A stretch of DNA of 64,000 bases from Ga0077555 sp050187415 (GCA_050187415.1 JBFWXN010000017.1:1-64000), one strand, 5' to 3'; positions 34,539-44,759 are shown, counted from the first letter of the stretch. Translations and numbers: made by a program. Notes: a model not told the origin generated them from the sequence alone.

Positions 34539-34973
34539 TCAGCGGATTGTCTCCCAGAGATGCTGCTCTAGGTCCATCCGGTCAATCTCCACGCCCTTGA
34601 AGTCGCCGCGCGACAGGACGCCGAGAACGCGACCGCCGTCGACAACCGGTAGATGACGATAGCCGCCATCCCACATCATCCGCAGTGCATCGATGGCGGT
34701 TTTGTCCGGTGTGATCGTCGCCGGATCACGCGTCATTACCTGACCAAGCAGCGTCCTACCGGCGTCGAGACCCAAGGCGAGCGCGCGCACCACGTCTCGC
34801 CCGGTCAAGATCCCGACGAGGCTGTTTCCCTTGTCGACAACCAGGATGGAGCCGACAGCATGATCCGCCATGAGGCGGCATGCCTCCAGCATGGTAGAAT
34901 CACTGGCCAGAACAATGGGCTTCTGCTCCTGCACGATACTCATGAGTTTACGGTTGGTCATCTGATGGCTCAC
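34539..34973 (-). CDS. CBS-pair domain protein
   Basis: 144 residues consisting of two CBS motifs: DSTMLEACRLMADHAVGSILVVDKGNSLVGILTGRDVV and DKTAIDALRMMWDGGYRHLPVVDGGRVLGVLSRGDF. Probable adenosine-nucleotide sensor, without an enzymatic partner domain. First of a CBS-hsp20-EEP run. Confidence 0.92.
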   Translation of the reverse strand: MSHQMTNRKLMSIVQEQKPIVLASDSTMLEACRLMADHAVGSILVVDKGNSLVGILTGRDVVRALALGLDAGRTLLGQVMTRDPATITPDKTAIDALRMMWDGGYRHLPVVDGGRVLGVLSRGDFKGVEIDRMDLEQHLWETIR

Positions 34974-35346
34974 AGCTAGTCGACGCGACTTCTAGCTTCG
35001 GATTTTCCACTTGAGCGGCTGCGCACAAAATCGATCGAAGACTCTCTCTCTGCTAATGACCGCTTGAGTGCCTTGATCCCGCGCAATGGAGCCGAGAAGG
35101 GCTCGACATCACTTTCACGGCAGACGGGCTCATCACCGGCTCGCGGCACGCGGCACGCGCAGATGTGGGATAACGCAACGAGCAAGCGCGTCCATCACTT
35201 GGGGCCGTTTGAGGATCTGCTGCATTCGACCGATGTCGCCCTGACGGGAAGTATCTCGTGACCGGTCACATGGGTTCGGACGGGCGCTCCGGGAGATCGC
35301 AACGGGCACATTTTTCCGGCGGCTCGGACCCAAGCGTCGAGTACGC
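34974..35346. other. Divergent intergenic region, CBS operon / exporter
   Basis: About 370 nt between two divergent operons. It contains TTGATCCCGCGCAA (35073-35086), one mismatch from TTGA-N6-TCAA and about 100 nt upstream of the CBS start. No gene is apparent. Confidence 0.4.
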
Positions 35347-35360
35347 TTGAGGCTTGTCAA
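35347..35360 (+). promoter_or_regulatory. FNR/FixK-type box upstream of the exporter
   Basis: TTGAGGCTTGTCAA fits TTGA-N6-TCAA. Its centre would put a class II start site near 35395, about 28 nt before the chosen ATG (35423). Confidence 0.58.
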
Positions 35361-35422
35361 TACCGCACGCGTTCGCACGTGCGACACAAAAATTGGCAAT
35401 GCTTCAAGGGAAAGTTCGTCAC

Positions 35423-36697
35423 ATGAACAAGCCCGTCGGCGCGCGAGAACGCCAAAATATGGAGGCGATTCTCCGAAACAGCGGTGCTGCAACGGCGAAC
35501 TGGATGCAGCGCAAGCATGTGAGGTGGGCTGCGGCATTCGGTGCAGTCGTGCTGGTATTGCTTGCCACGCGGTCGTTCATCGGCAGCACCAGCTCGGTGC
35601 GCTACGTTACCGAGCCCGTCACGCTTGGCAACCTCACTGTGATCGTCACGGCGACGGGATCGGTGCAGCCGACCAACAAGGTAGATGTGTCGAGCGAGCT
35701 GTCGGGAACGGTGCGGAAAGTTCTGGTCGACTACAACTCCGCCGTCACGGCTGGGCAAACGCTGGCCATGCTCGATACCGACAAACTCGTCGCGACCGCC
35801 GACAGCTCGCGGGCTAAGCTCGCGGCGGCCAAGGCGCAGGTCGTCGACGCCGAGGCCGCGCTGCTCGAGAAGGAGAAGATTCTTGCTCGAAAGCGCCCGC
35901 TGGCCGGCAAGCAGATCGTATCTGCAAACGATCTCGATGTCGCGCAGGCCGCCTACGACCGCGCGGCGGCCACCTTGTTGAGTGCGAAGGCTGACGTGGT
36001 TGTGGCCGAGGCGGACTTGCGCTTGAACGAGATCAATCTCACCAAGGCGAACATTGTTTCGCCGATCAGCGGCGTGGTGTTGAAGCGCAATGTCGATCCG
36101 GGCCAGACGGTGGCATCCTCACTCCAGGCCCCCGTGCTGTTCTCAATCGCAGAGGATCTCAGGCAGATGGAGCTGCAGGTCGACGTTGACGAGGCCGACG
36201 TCGGCAAGGTCAGGATTGGCCAGAACGCCAGCTTCAGCGTCGATGCTTTTCCCGATCGGAAGTTTCCGGCCACGATCCGCGATGTGCGCTTCGCTTCCGA
36301 GACTATCCAGGGCGTGGTGACCTACAAGGGTGTGCTGACCATCGACAATTCCGAGCTGCTTTTGCGCCCGGGGATGACGGCAACCTCGGAGATCAGGGTC
36401 ACCGAGGTCCAGGACGTCGTGCTGCTTCCCAATGCGGGGTTGCGGTATGCGCCGCCCGAGGCGCCTCCCAGCCAGAGTATCCTGCGCCGGCTGTTGCCCG
36501 GACCGCCGCAGTTCCGTGCTCCGAGCACACACGGAGATGCCGGTCCCAACCGGACGGTGTGGGTGCTGCGCGAGGGCAAGCCCGTCTTGGTGAAGATCGT
36601 GATCGGTCCGAGCGACGGCAAGCGCACAGCGGTTCAGTCCGGCGAGCTTCATTCCGGGGATGCGCTGATCGTCGACCAGACTACGGCGAAGCAGTGA
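35423..36697 (+). CDS. Membrane fusion protein, MacA/HlyD-like
   Basis: 424 residues from ATG 35423; the earlier in-frame TTG and ATG lie within or before the predicted promoter. One N-terminal helix (WAAAFGAVVLVLLATRSF), a lipoyl-like half (VTATGSVQPTNKVDVSSELSGTVRKVLVDYNSAVTAGQTLAMLD), a long alpha hairpin about 100-200, the second lipoyl half (ANIVSPISGVVLKRNVDPGQTV) and beta-barrel. Periplasmic adaptor for the two ABC genes that follow. Predicted substrate is not visible. Confidence 0.9.
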   Translation: MNKPVGARERQNMEAILRNSGAATANWMQRKHVRWAAAFGAVVLVLLATRSFIGSTSSVRYVTEPVTLGNLTVIVTATGSVQPTNKVDVSSELSGTVRKVLVDYNSAVTAGQTLAMLDTDKLVATADSSRAKLAAAKAQVVDAEAALLEKEKILARKRPLAGKQIVSANDLDVAQAAYDRAAATLLSAKADVVVAEADLRLNEINLTKANIVSPISGVVLKRNVDPGQTVASSLQAPVLFSIAEDLRQMELQVDVDEADVGKVRIGQNASFSVDAFPDRKFPATIRDVRFASETIQGVVTYKGVLTIDNSELLLRPGMTATSEIRVTEVQDVVLLPNAGLRYAPPEAPPSQSILRRLLPGPPQFRAPSTHGDAGPNRTVWVLREGKPVLVKIVIGPSDGKRTAVQSGELHSGDALIVDQTTAKQ

Positions 36698-36710
36698 TAG
36701 AGGTGCCGCC

Positions 36711-37426
<716 letters not shown>

Positions 37427-37430
<4 letters not shown>

Positions 37431-38632
37431 TCCTCGAAGCCGTCAAGCTCGCGCTTCAAGCGATCCAGCGTAACGCGCTGCGGTCCTTCCTAACAGTGCT
37501 CGGCATTGTCATCGGTGTCGGCGCGGTGATCGCCATGGTGACGATTGGCAATGGCACCACGGCGAAGGTGACGGCCGACCTCGCGAAGTTGGGCTCGAAC
37601 CTGCTGTTCGTCAGCCCCGGTCAATTCGGACCCGGCCGTGCGAGTTCGGACGCCAGGCCCTTCAATGCGCGCGATGTGGATGTGATGAAAGCCCAGCTCA
37701 TGGGCGTCAAAGCCGTGGCTCCGCTGGCGCAAAAGTCGCTCACCGTGGTTTATAGTGCAGAGAACCGCATCACAGCGGTCACTGGAACGGATAACGACTA
37801 CTTCATAACGCAGGGCTGGGCGTTGCAGTCCGGCCGCCAGTTCTTCGAGAGTGAGATTCGCAGTGGCCGGGCGGCTTGCATCATTGGGACCACGGTACAT
37901 GAGAAGCTGTTCGGTCGAGCCGATCCGCTCGAGCGCAGCATCCGCGTCGGCAAGGTGTCGTGCGAAGTGATTGGACTGCTGGAATCAAAGGGGCAGTCGA
38001 GTTTCGGCACCGATCAGGACGACATCGTATTGATTCCGATTCGCATGTTCCACCGCCGTGTTGCCGGGAACACCGACATCGCCCGGATCATGGTGTCGGC
38101 AAAGGACGGGGTCGAGACCGCCAAGGTCCAGTTCGACATCGAACGTATGCTACGCGAACGCCGAAACATCGCACCGGGCAAGGAGGACGATTTCTCGGTG
38201 CGCGACATGAAACAGATCGCGCAAATGATGGCCGGCACCACCGCAATCCTGACAGGTTTACTCGGTTCCGTTGCCGCGGTAAGCCTGCTCGTCGGCGGGA
38301 TCGGCATCATGAACATCATGCTCGTCTCGGTGACTGAGCGCACTCGCGAGATTGGGATACGTCTGGCGATTGGCGCCCTCGAGGGGCAGGTTCTTATGCA
38401 GTTCCTGGTCGAGGCAGTGGTGTTGTCGCTGTTCGGCGGCCTGGTCGGGATCCTGCTCGGCCTTGGCCTCGCCCTGCTTGCGACGCGCGGCCTCCAGGTG
38501 CCATTCACCGTCGATTCGACAATTGTGCTGTTCGCATTTGCGTTCTCCGCACTCGTCGGCATCGTGTTCGGCTACTTCCCAGCCCGCCGCGCAGCCCGTC
38601 TCGACCCGATCGAGGCGCTGCGGCACGAATAG
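37427..38632 (+). CDS. ABC transporter permease, MacB/FtsX type
   Basis: 401 residues. TM1 near the N-terminus (NALRSFLTVLGIVIGVGAVIAM), a periplasmic MacB_PCD domain, then FtsX helices with TERTREIGIRLAIGALEGQVLMQFLVEAVVLSLFGG and a terminal FGYFPARRAARLDPIEALRHE. In MacB the ATPase is fused; here it is separate. Exports peptides, siderophores or toxins in known systems. Confidence 0.92.
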
Positions 38633-38805
38633 TGGCTAGCACGCAGCCGGCCTTCGCCAAGTGTGCTGCAGCCTGCTCGGCGAGCTGGCCCAATGATTGA
38701 ACTCCCGGTTGGTCGTTGAACAACCTTTAGATCGGCGTCCTCATTGTCGAGGCGCCGAGCCGATAAGCTCTGGCGATAAGTTTTCGTATCGGTGAGGTCC
38801 GTGCG

Positions 38806-38819
38806 TTGATGTCAGTCAA
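38806..38819 (+). promoter_or_regulatory. FNR/FixK-type box before the cDPGS-OTC-CK operon
   Basis: TTGATGTCAGTCAA fits TTGA-N6-TCAA. A class II start would fall near 38854, i.e. at the very beginning of the small upstream gene. Confidence 0.6.
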
Positions 38820-38847
38820 CCTCGCCAGGGCCTGTCGCGACTATTAA

Positions 38848-39222
38848 TTGCAGGAAAAGATCGCCCCCAAGCGCTTCAATCCGTCGGGCGAGGCTTGGCT
38901 TCCCGTCCTGCACACGAGCCGCGACGCGTGGCAATTCACCGTACTTTTCTCGAACACCCAGAGGGCGCACGAGCTGCAGAAGATCAACGATTGGGTCGTT
39001 GTCTATTTCCACGCCGATTCCGAGTCCGAGACGCAATGTACGATCGTGACCGAGACCCGTGGTCCGCTGGAGGGCAAGCGCGTTGTTCGGGGCCGGGAGG
39101 GTGACTGCATCGACCATTATTCCGTGACGGATGAAAAGCACGGCGTGGTGAACGCGATACCGACGAGCCTGTTGCAGCAGATTGAGCCAAAGGAGCAGCA
39201 GCGGAAGGACCACCATCGATGA
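38848..39222 (+). CDS. Small protein resembling the C-terminal tail of PolX-type polymerases
   Basis: 124 residues. KRFNPSGEAWLPVLHTSRDAWQFTVLFSNTQRAHEL and VVTETRGPLEGKRVVRGRE recall, from memory, a C-terminal extension of PHP/PolX-type proteins in Bradyrhizobium; the identification is weak. The only start available is TTG directly after an in-frame TAA, with no ribosome-binding site, so this may be a 5'-truncated remnant. Against that, its stop overlaps the cDPGS ATG by 4 nt (ATGA), typical of a working translated gene. Confidence 0.5.
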   Translation: MQEKIAPKRFNPSGEAWLPVLHTSRDAWQFTVLFSNTQRAHELQKINDWVVVYFHADSESETQCTIVTETRGPLEGKRVVRGREGDCIDHYSVTDEKHGVVNAIPTSLLQQIEPKEQQRKDHHR

Positions 39223-40568
39223 CGACATCAACAGGCCCGCGCCGCATCGTCATCATGGGTGCGGCCGGCCGCGACTTTCACAATTTCAATGTGGTCTATC
39301 GTGACGATCCTGCGAGCGAGGTCGTGGCCTTCACAGCGGCGCAGATTCCGGGCATCACTGGTCGGCGCTATCCCGCGTCGCTGGCCGGTTCCCGCTATCC
39401 CGACGGCATTCCGATCCTCGACGAGCGCGACCTCGCCGACATCTGCGAGAGAGAGGCGATCGACGAGGTCGTCTTCGCCTATAGCGACGTCACGCACACC
39501 CACGTCATGCACAGGGCATCGATCGCGCTGGCAGCCGGAGCCGATTTCACGTTGCTCGGACCAAAGCGCACCATGCTGGAGACGCGGGTCCCCGTCATCG
39601 CCGTCTCAGCGGTGCGAACGGGCGTGGGCAAGTCCCAAGTCGCGCGCTGGTTCTCGCGACGGCTCAAGGAGCGCGGCCTTCGCGTGGTCGCCGTGCGCCA
39701 TCCGATGCCCTATGGCCACCTCGAGCGCCAGGCCGTGCAGCGCTTCGAGCACCTTGGGGATTTGGATGCCGCTCAATGCACCGTCGAGGAGCGCGAGGAG
39801 TACGAGCCGCATCTTGCGATCGGCAATCTGGTCTTTGCCGGTGCCGACTATGCCCGCATCCTCGAGGCAGCCGCAAAGGAGGCCGACATCATCCTGTGGG
39901 ACGGCGGCAACAACGATTTTCCGTTCGTCAGACCAAGTCTTCACATCGTTCTCGTCGATCCGCTAAGGCCCGGCCACGAGACCACGCATCATCCCGGCGA
40001 GGCCGTCCTGCGCATGGCCGACATCGTCATCGTCGCCAAGTGCAATTCGGCGTCGAGGGCTGACATTCAACAGGTTACCGAGACTGCACGAGCGATCGCT
40101 CCCAGAGCGGAGATCATCCGCGGAGCTTCGATCATCATCTTGGACGCACCTGAGGGGGTGCGAGGCAAGCGCGTCCTCGTCATAGACGACGGGCCGACGC
40201 TCACACACGGCGGCATGAGTTACGGTGCGGGGTACTTGGCGGCCGTCGAGGCTGGTGCCGTTGAGATCGTCGATCCGAGGGCATCGGCGGTCGGGCACAT
40301 CGCAGCAGCGTTCGAAGAGTACCCGCACATTGGCAAGGTCTTGCCGGCGCTTGGCTATTCGCAGGCCCAGCTCAACGATCTGAGAGCAACGATCAACGGC
40401 TCGTCAGCCGAGCTCGTGGTCAGCGGAACACCGAGCGACATCGCCCATCTCATCGCGATCGATAGGCCTGTGGTGCGTGCTCGCTACGAGTTCGCGGAAG
40501 TGGACACGCCCCGCCTCGATCGGCGCCTGGACGCTTTTCTGCAGCAGCGAGGAACACGGCAACCCTGA
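39219..40568 (+). CDS. Cyclic 2,3-diphosphoglycerate synthetase-family protein
   Basis: 449 residues. Starts RRIVIMGAAGRDFHNFNVVYRD (Rossmann-like), carries a P-loop AVRTGVGKSQ near 130-140 and a nucleotide-binding core with DIILWDGGNNDFPF and VKC-like VIVAKCNS. In methanogens cDPGS makes a thermoprotectant from 2,3-DPG; in bacteria its role is unclear, and it is often beside carbamoyl-phosphate enzymes. Coupled to the previous small gene, 44 nt before ornithine carbamoyltransferase. Confidence 0.85.
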   Translation: MTTSTGPRRIVIMGAAGRDFHNFNVVYRDDPASEVVAFTAAQIPGITGRRYPASLAGSRYPDGIPILDERDLADICEREAIDEVVFAYSDVTHTHVMHRASIALAAGADFTLLGPKRTMLETRVPVIAVSAVRTGVGKSQVARWFSRRLKERGLRVVAVRHPMPYGHLERQAVQRFEHLGDLDAAQCTVEEREEYEPHLAIGNLVFAGADYARILEAAAKEADIILWDGGNNDFPFVRPSLHIVLVDPLRPGHETTHHPGEAVLRMADIVIVAKCNSASRADIQQVTETARAIAPRAEIIRGASIIILDAPEGVRGKRVLVIDDGPTLTHGGMSYGAGYLAAVEAGAVEIVDPRASAVGHIAAAFEEYPHIGKVLPALGYSQAQLNDLRATINGSSAELVVSGTPSDIAHLIAIDRPVVRARYEFAEVDTPRLDRRLDAFLQQRGTRQP

Positions 40569-40612
40569 ACAGCTTTGCCTGCTATTCACGTCACAATTCT
40601 GGAGAGCCTCCC

Positions 40613-41614
40613 ATGCCGATCAATCTCAAGGGCCGCAGTCTATTGAGCCTCGACGACGTATCGGCAGCGGAGATCCGGTTTCTATTGCGCCTTGCCGCGG
40701 AGTTGAAGTCCGCCAAGCTGTCCGGCAGCGAGCAGCAGCGGCTGAAGGGGCGGAACATCGCGCTGATCTTTGAGAAGGATTCAACCCGGACACGCACCGG
40801 GTTCGAGGTGGCAGCCTTCGATCAGGGCGCCCATGTGACCTACCTTGGCCCGAGTGGGAGCCAGATCGGTCACAAGGAATCGATGAAGGACACGGCGCGG
40901 GTACTCGGGCGCATGTACGACGCCATCGAGTTTCGCGGCTATAGCCAGCGGTCGGCCCGCGAGCTTGCCGACTATTCCGCGGTGCCCGTCTACAACGGCC
41001 TCACGGACGAGGCTCACCCGACCCAGGCACTGGCGGATTTCATGACCATGCGCGAATTCACTCACAAGCACCTGTCTGATATGGCGGTCCTTTTCACGGG
41101 CGACGTGTCCAACAACGTGGCGCGAAGCTTGGCGCTCGGCGCGGTGAAGCTCGGGATGGATATGCGGCTCTGTGGGCCAAGGGAGCTTTGGCCCGAGCGC
41201 TCATTCCTCGATAAGCTCGAACAGGCCGCGGACGAGGCGAGAGGTAAGCTCTCGATCGAGACCGACCTTCGCAACGGCCTGCCAGGCGCCGACTTCGTCT
41301 ATACCGACGTGTGGCTCTCCATGGGGGAGCCGGAGGAGAAATGGGCCGAGCGGATCAAGTTGCTCACGCCCTACCGCGTCACGGACGACGCCATGGCCAT
41401 GACCGGCAACGTGCACACCAAGTTCATGCACTGCCTGCCAGCCTTCCACAACAGAGAGACGACCGTCGGGGAAAAGATTGCCCGGAAGTGTGGCGTCGAA
41501 TGCATGGAAGTGACCGAGAGCGTATTCGAAGGGCCGGCATCCGTCGTATTCGACCAGGCGGAGAACCGCATGCACACGATCAAGGCGGTTCTCGTCGCGA
41601 CCATAGGCTCGTAA
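40613..41614 (+). CDS. argF: Ornithine carbamoyltransferase
   Basis: 333 residues, GGAGAG 8 nt before ATG. Carbamoyl-phosphate site FEKDSTRTRTGFE, GHKESMKDTARVLGRM, DEAHPTQALADF, DVWLSMGE and the ornithine loop HCLPAFH. Beside a carbamate kinase it probably works in the catabolic direction (arcB-like), splitting citrulline to yield carbamoyl phosphate and ATP; arginine deiminase itself is not in the window. Confidence 0.94.
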   Translation: MPINLKGRSLLSLDDVSAAEIRFLLRLAAELKSAKLSGSEQQRLKGRNIALIFEKDSTRTRTGFEVAAFDQGAHVTYLGPSGSQIGHKESMKDTARVLGRMYDAIEFRGYSQRSARELADYSAVPVYNGLTDEAHPTQALADFMTMREFTHKHLSDMAVLFTGDVSNNVARSLALGAVKLGMDMRLCGPRELWPERSFLDKLEQAADEARGKLSIETDLRNGLPGADFVYTDVWLSMGEPEEKWAERIKLLTPYRVTDDAMAMTGNVHTKFMHCLPAFHNRETTVGEKIARKCGVECMEVTESVFEGPASVVFDQAENRMHTIKAVLVATIGS

Positions 41615-41618
41615 GACG

Positions 41619-42560
41619 ATGCGCATCGTCGCGGCACTCGGAGGCAATGCGCTCCTCAAACGCGGTGAGCCGCTGACCGAGGCCAATCAGCGAGCCAATG
41701 TCCGCCGGGCTGTAGCGGCGCTGGCGCCACTTTGCTCTGACGGCAACGAGGTCTTCATCACGCATGGCAATGGTCCGCAAGTTGGCCTCCTTGCGCTGCA
41801 AAGTACGGCAGGTCCCGCGGGCGGTGAGCAACCGCTCGATGTCCTGAGTGCCGAAACGGAAGGCATGCTGGGCTACTTGATCGAGCAGGAGCTCAGGAAT
41901 GCATTGCCTTCGGGAAGGGAGGTGGCGTCCGTCCTCTCCCAACTCATCGTCGACCCAAAGGATCCTGCATTCGGAAATCCCACGAAGCCGATCGGCCCCG
42001 TCTACTCGGAGGATCGGGCTCAGCGCCTCGTGTTGGAGCGGGGCTGGCCGATCGTCAAAGACGGCGCGACCTGGCGCCGGGTCGTCCCTTCGCCGCGGCC
42101 GCTCGCCATTCTTGGTCTCGGCGTGCTCACGCTCTTGGCTTCGCGAGGTGTCATCGTCATCTGCGTCGGAGGCGGTGGGATTCCCGTATTCCGCGCCGAG
42201 GATGGTCGTCTCCAAGGCGTCGAAGCGGTGATCGACAAGGATCATGCGAGTGCACTGCTGGCCCGTGAGGTCGGTGCGGATTGCCTCCTCCTGCTGACCG
42301 ACGTTGACAATGTCTACCTTGGCTGGCGCACGGCGAGACCTCAGGCCATTGCCAGTGCCGGTCCAAACGATCTCGATCCACGAGAGTTCGAGCCGGGTTC
42401 GATGCGCCCCAAGATTGAAGCCGCTCTCGAGTTCGCGCAACGCACCGGACGACGCGCCGCAATCGGCCAGCTGGAGGATGCGGAAGCGCTTCTCAAGGGT
42501 GCGGCCGGAACATCGTTCGGGAGCGCGCATACGGGCCTGCGAATGCGAAACCAAGCGTAA
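41619..42560 (+). CDS. arcC: Carbamate kinase
   Basis: 313 residues. IVAALGGNALLKRGEPLTEANQRANV at the start, THGNGPQVGLLALQ, VIVICVGGGGIPVFRAEDGRLQGVEAVIDKDHASALLAREVGADCLLLLTDVDNVY, the amino-acid-kinase fold of carbamate kinase. Makes ATP from carbamoyl phosphate and ADP. 4 nt after the OTC stop. Confidence 0.94.
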   Translation: MRIVAALGGNALLKRGEPLTEANQRANVRRAVAALAPLCSDGNEVFITHGNGPQVGLLALQSTAGPAGGEQPLDVLSAETEGMLGYLIEQELRNALPSGREVASVLSQLIVDPKDPAFGNPTKPIGPVYSEDRAQRLVLERGWPIVKDGATWRRVVPSPRPLAILGLGVLTLLASRGVIVICVGGGGIPVFRAEDGRLQGVEAVIDKDHASALLAREVGADCLLLLTDVDNVYLGWRTARPQAIASAGPNDLDPREFEPGSMRPKIEAALEFAQRTGRRAAIGQLEDAEALLKGAAGTSFGSAHTGLRMRNQA

Positions 42561-43271
42561 GTGCGAAGTTTGCCATGTAGAGAATCCAGACTCTCAAAGA
42601 CTTCCCGGACCACATGGACGTTCTTCGCAAATCGTCTGAACTCCTCATACCGTGCCCCGAGACAGAACGAATGACAAAGTCCGCTATGCAAAGCGGCACC
42701 CTGCGTGGCAGTATCTTGTGAATTGTTGCGGCGCACGCAGCTAACCACTTACGTTCGGGCAGCATAGGAACATGAGTGTTGCGCATCGGCACAATGTCCG
42801 AGCTGGTCAAAAAACGCGCGATCTGAGGGCTGACTGTCAAGCGACGCGACAGGATCGAAAGCGGTCGCCGAGATCGGAAATACCTATCGGACGTGATGCA
42901 CCGCAGCGATTTTCGCGACGAGGAAGACCGTCACGCCGATCTGATCATCCATGTCGTCGAACGTTCGCAGATGTGAAGGCTTCCCGACGACGGCCCTCGT
43001 GCATGTGGCATCGTTTGTGGAGGGCCGTCCTCCGAAACCCTTCACAATAGCAGTCATTGCCTTACTGAAGTCGGCGGTGCTGACCATGCCGCCGACCGTG
43101 TCCGGTATTCGAGGTAGAGCTTCCTCCGTCAAAGGGCGATGTCCTCAGTGATCTCGATGATGGTGTCCAACTCGATGCCGAAACGTGTCGCGCTCTCGAT
43201 TTTCGAATGCCCACATGGCAGTTTGAGAGACCGCAGCCGACTGTGGCATTCGAACTATCGGACAGGGCAAC
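42561..43271. other. Long gap with a decayed recombinase end
   Basis: 711 nt between carbamate kinase and HutD. Only the integrase fragment at 43129-43233 was recognisable. A minus-strand frame at 42884-43132 (containing ADFSKAMTAIVKGFGGRPS) has a natural-looking composition but no start with a ribosome site or known family. Confidence 0.45.
43129..43233 (-). pseudogene. C-terminal relic of a tyrosine recombinase
   Basis: The frame ends GHSKIESATRFGIELDT...ITEDIAL then stop. The usual end is GHTKxxSTVRYLGVxxxDALxxAExxxx. The catalytic Tyr is Phe here and one residue is missing. No upstream parts of the integrase remain. Suggests a former mobile element. Confidence 0.55.
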
Positions 43272-43850
43272 ATGCCAACAATTGAGCGCCTTTCCCCAGA
43301 TCGCTATCGAAGGCTTCCGTGGAAGAACGGTCGCGGTGAACTTGTGCTGATCGATGGCGAAGGCACCGACAAATGGGAGGACATGGGCGTAGCCTGGCAT
43401 TTCGGTCGCACCGCCATCGTTGAGGAGGGCCCGTTCTCCGACTATTCTGGATATGAGCGCCTGCAAGTCGTGATCAAAGGCACCGGGCTCCTCTTGATGG
43501 CGCCCGATCACGAGATCGAATTGCGAAATGCGCTCGAGCCCCGACGCTACGACGGCGGCACGCCGATCCGTACCCGCCTCGAGTGCGGGCCGGTCGAGGT
43601 CGTGAACCTTATTGCGGACCGCCAGCGCTTCGATATTGATCTGCGGGTCGGCAGGACGAACACGAAGTTGCGCTGCCCGCCCGGTCGTCATCTAGTATTC
43701 GCACCCACTGGGGTTGCGCGGGTGATCGCCGACCGCACGGCCTGCGACCTGCCGGAAGAACACGCGCTGCGCTTGGAGACCAATGAGGAAAGCACGATTC
43801 ATGTGCTGGAAGGCACCGTGCTCGTCGGCTCAATTTGCGACAAGACGTGA
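43272..43850 (+). CDS. HutD/Ves-family cupin protein
   Basis: 192 residues. Starts IERLSPDRYRRLPWKNGRGELVLI, then WHFGRTAIVEEGPFSDYSGYERLQVVIKGTGLLL, and FDIDLRVGR near the end, the HutD/Ves double-cupin fold. Members are in histidine-use operons and are small-molecule binders, but no hut genes are nearby, so its role here is unknown. Confidence 0.85.
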   Translation: MPTIERLSPDRYRRLPWKNGRGELVLIDGEGTDKWEDMGVAWHFGRTAIVEEGPFSDYSGYERLQVVIKGTGLLLMAPDHEIELRNALEPRRYDGGTPIRTRLECGPVEVVNLIADRQRFDIDLRVGRTNTKLRCPPGRHLVFAPTGVARVIADRTACDLPEEHALRLETNEESTIHVLEGTVLVGSICDKT

Positions 43851-43973
43851 TCGCCCCGAGTGACCGTGCCGTCGCGCTTGAGTTTCCATTGGCAGCCAAC
43901 AGCTCGGTCCAACGCGTCCGGCACCAACATGGCGGCCACGGAAAGGCGCTGTCGTGTCCCGAGTCGAGGGCGC

Positions 43974-44183
43974 CACGTACTTGAGCGTGTTCGCGAAGGT
44001 CCGCCTGCCATCGATGACGCCGTCCCTCAGCACCTCGAGGTTGCGCTCGAGCACAACGATGTCGGCCGTCTCCCGGGCAACGTCCACGGCCTGGTCCACT
44101 GAGACGCCTACATCGGCCGTATACAGGGCCGGCGCATCGTTGATCCCGTCGCCCATATGGGCGACGACATTCTGAAGTTTGGT
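43974..44183 (-). pseudogene. Fragment of a Mg-type P-ATPase
   Basis: VAHMGDGINDAPALYTADVGVSVD...VDVARETADIVVLERNLEVL then IDGRRTFANTLKYV, the P-domain and hinge of MgtA-like P-type ATPases. The N-terminal 500 or more residues and the C-terminal helices are missing, and the frame after KYV is unrelated. A gene remnant. Confidence 0.8.
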
Positions 44184-44229
44184 GAAGAGACTGGCGCAAG
44201 CAAGTACCAAACGTGCGAGGTGCTTCCAC

Positions 44230-44730
44230 CTAGCGCTTGGAAAAGCTCATCGTTGCACGGCTCATCGCGATGCCCTTGGTCGAAATGCTGACGCTATGAG
44301 ACAACTTTCCGAACGATACCGACATCGTCCCCGTGAAGCCGCCGCCTGAGACGTTCAGCGACATGCTGCCGCTGCCGACGCTGCCCGACGCGCTGCCGGA
44401 CGCGTTGAAAGTCCGCTCCTCCCAACTTCCCGACGCGCGGCTCCCCTCGATGCGCAACTGGCTTCGGACGTGGATGGGATTCTTCTCGCTCTGGCACTGG
44501 ATGGCCATCTTCAGCTCGTTGCCCCCGCCCGAGTAGTAGGCGTTGCAGTGAATGCCTTCGGACGCGCCATCCGTGTAGGTGATCCGCCCATTTCCGCTCC
44601 ATGACCCCAGGAGCGTGGAGACGGCGGCCGAGGAGTCGGCAGCGGCCCCGCCGGCTGACACCATGGCCAGAAGGCCGGCAAATACGACTGCCACCCGCTG
44701 TCTGGGTTGCGCGTTTCGCACATAGCTCAT
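44230..44730 (-). CDS. Exported protein of unknown function
   Basis: 166 residues with a signal peptide (VAVVFAGLLAMVSAGGAAA). The mature part has LLGSWSGNGRITYTDGASEGIHCNAYYSGGGNELKMAIQCQSE and a Ser/Gly-rich beta repeat region SGSASGSVGSGSMSLNVSGGG. Two Cys could form a disulfide. Probably a beta-sheet periplasmic domain. The palindrome-like TTGATCA pair lies 30 nt upstream. Confidence 0.72.
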   Translation of the reverse strand: MSYVRNAQPRQRVAVVFAGLLAMVSAGGAAADSSAAVSTLLGSWSGNGRITYTDGASEGIHCNAYYSGGGNELKMAIQCQSEKNPIHVRSQLRIEGSRASGSWEERTFNASGSASGSVGSGSMSLNVSGGGFTGTMSVSFGKLSHSVSISTKGIAMSRATMSFSKR

Positions 44731-44759
44731 GGAAGCCTCCCGCCGCTTTACGCGTGTGA

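Noticed and set aside
42884..43132. 82-codon minus-strand frame ahead of the integrase relic
   Set aside because: Natural-looking composition but no family recognised and no ribosome site; may be part of an old element.
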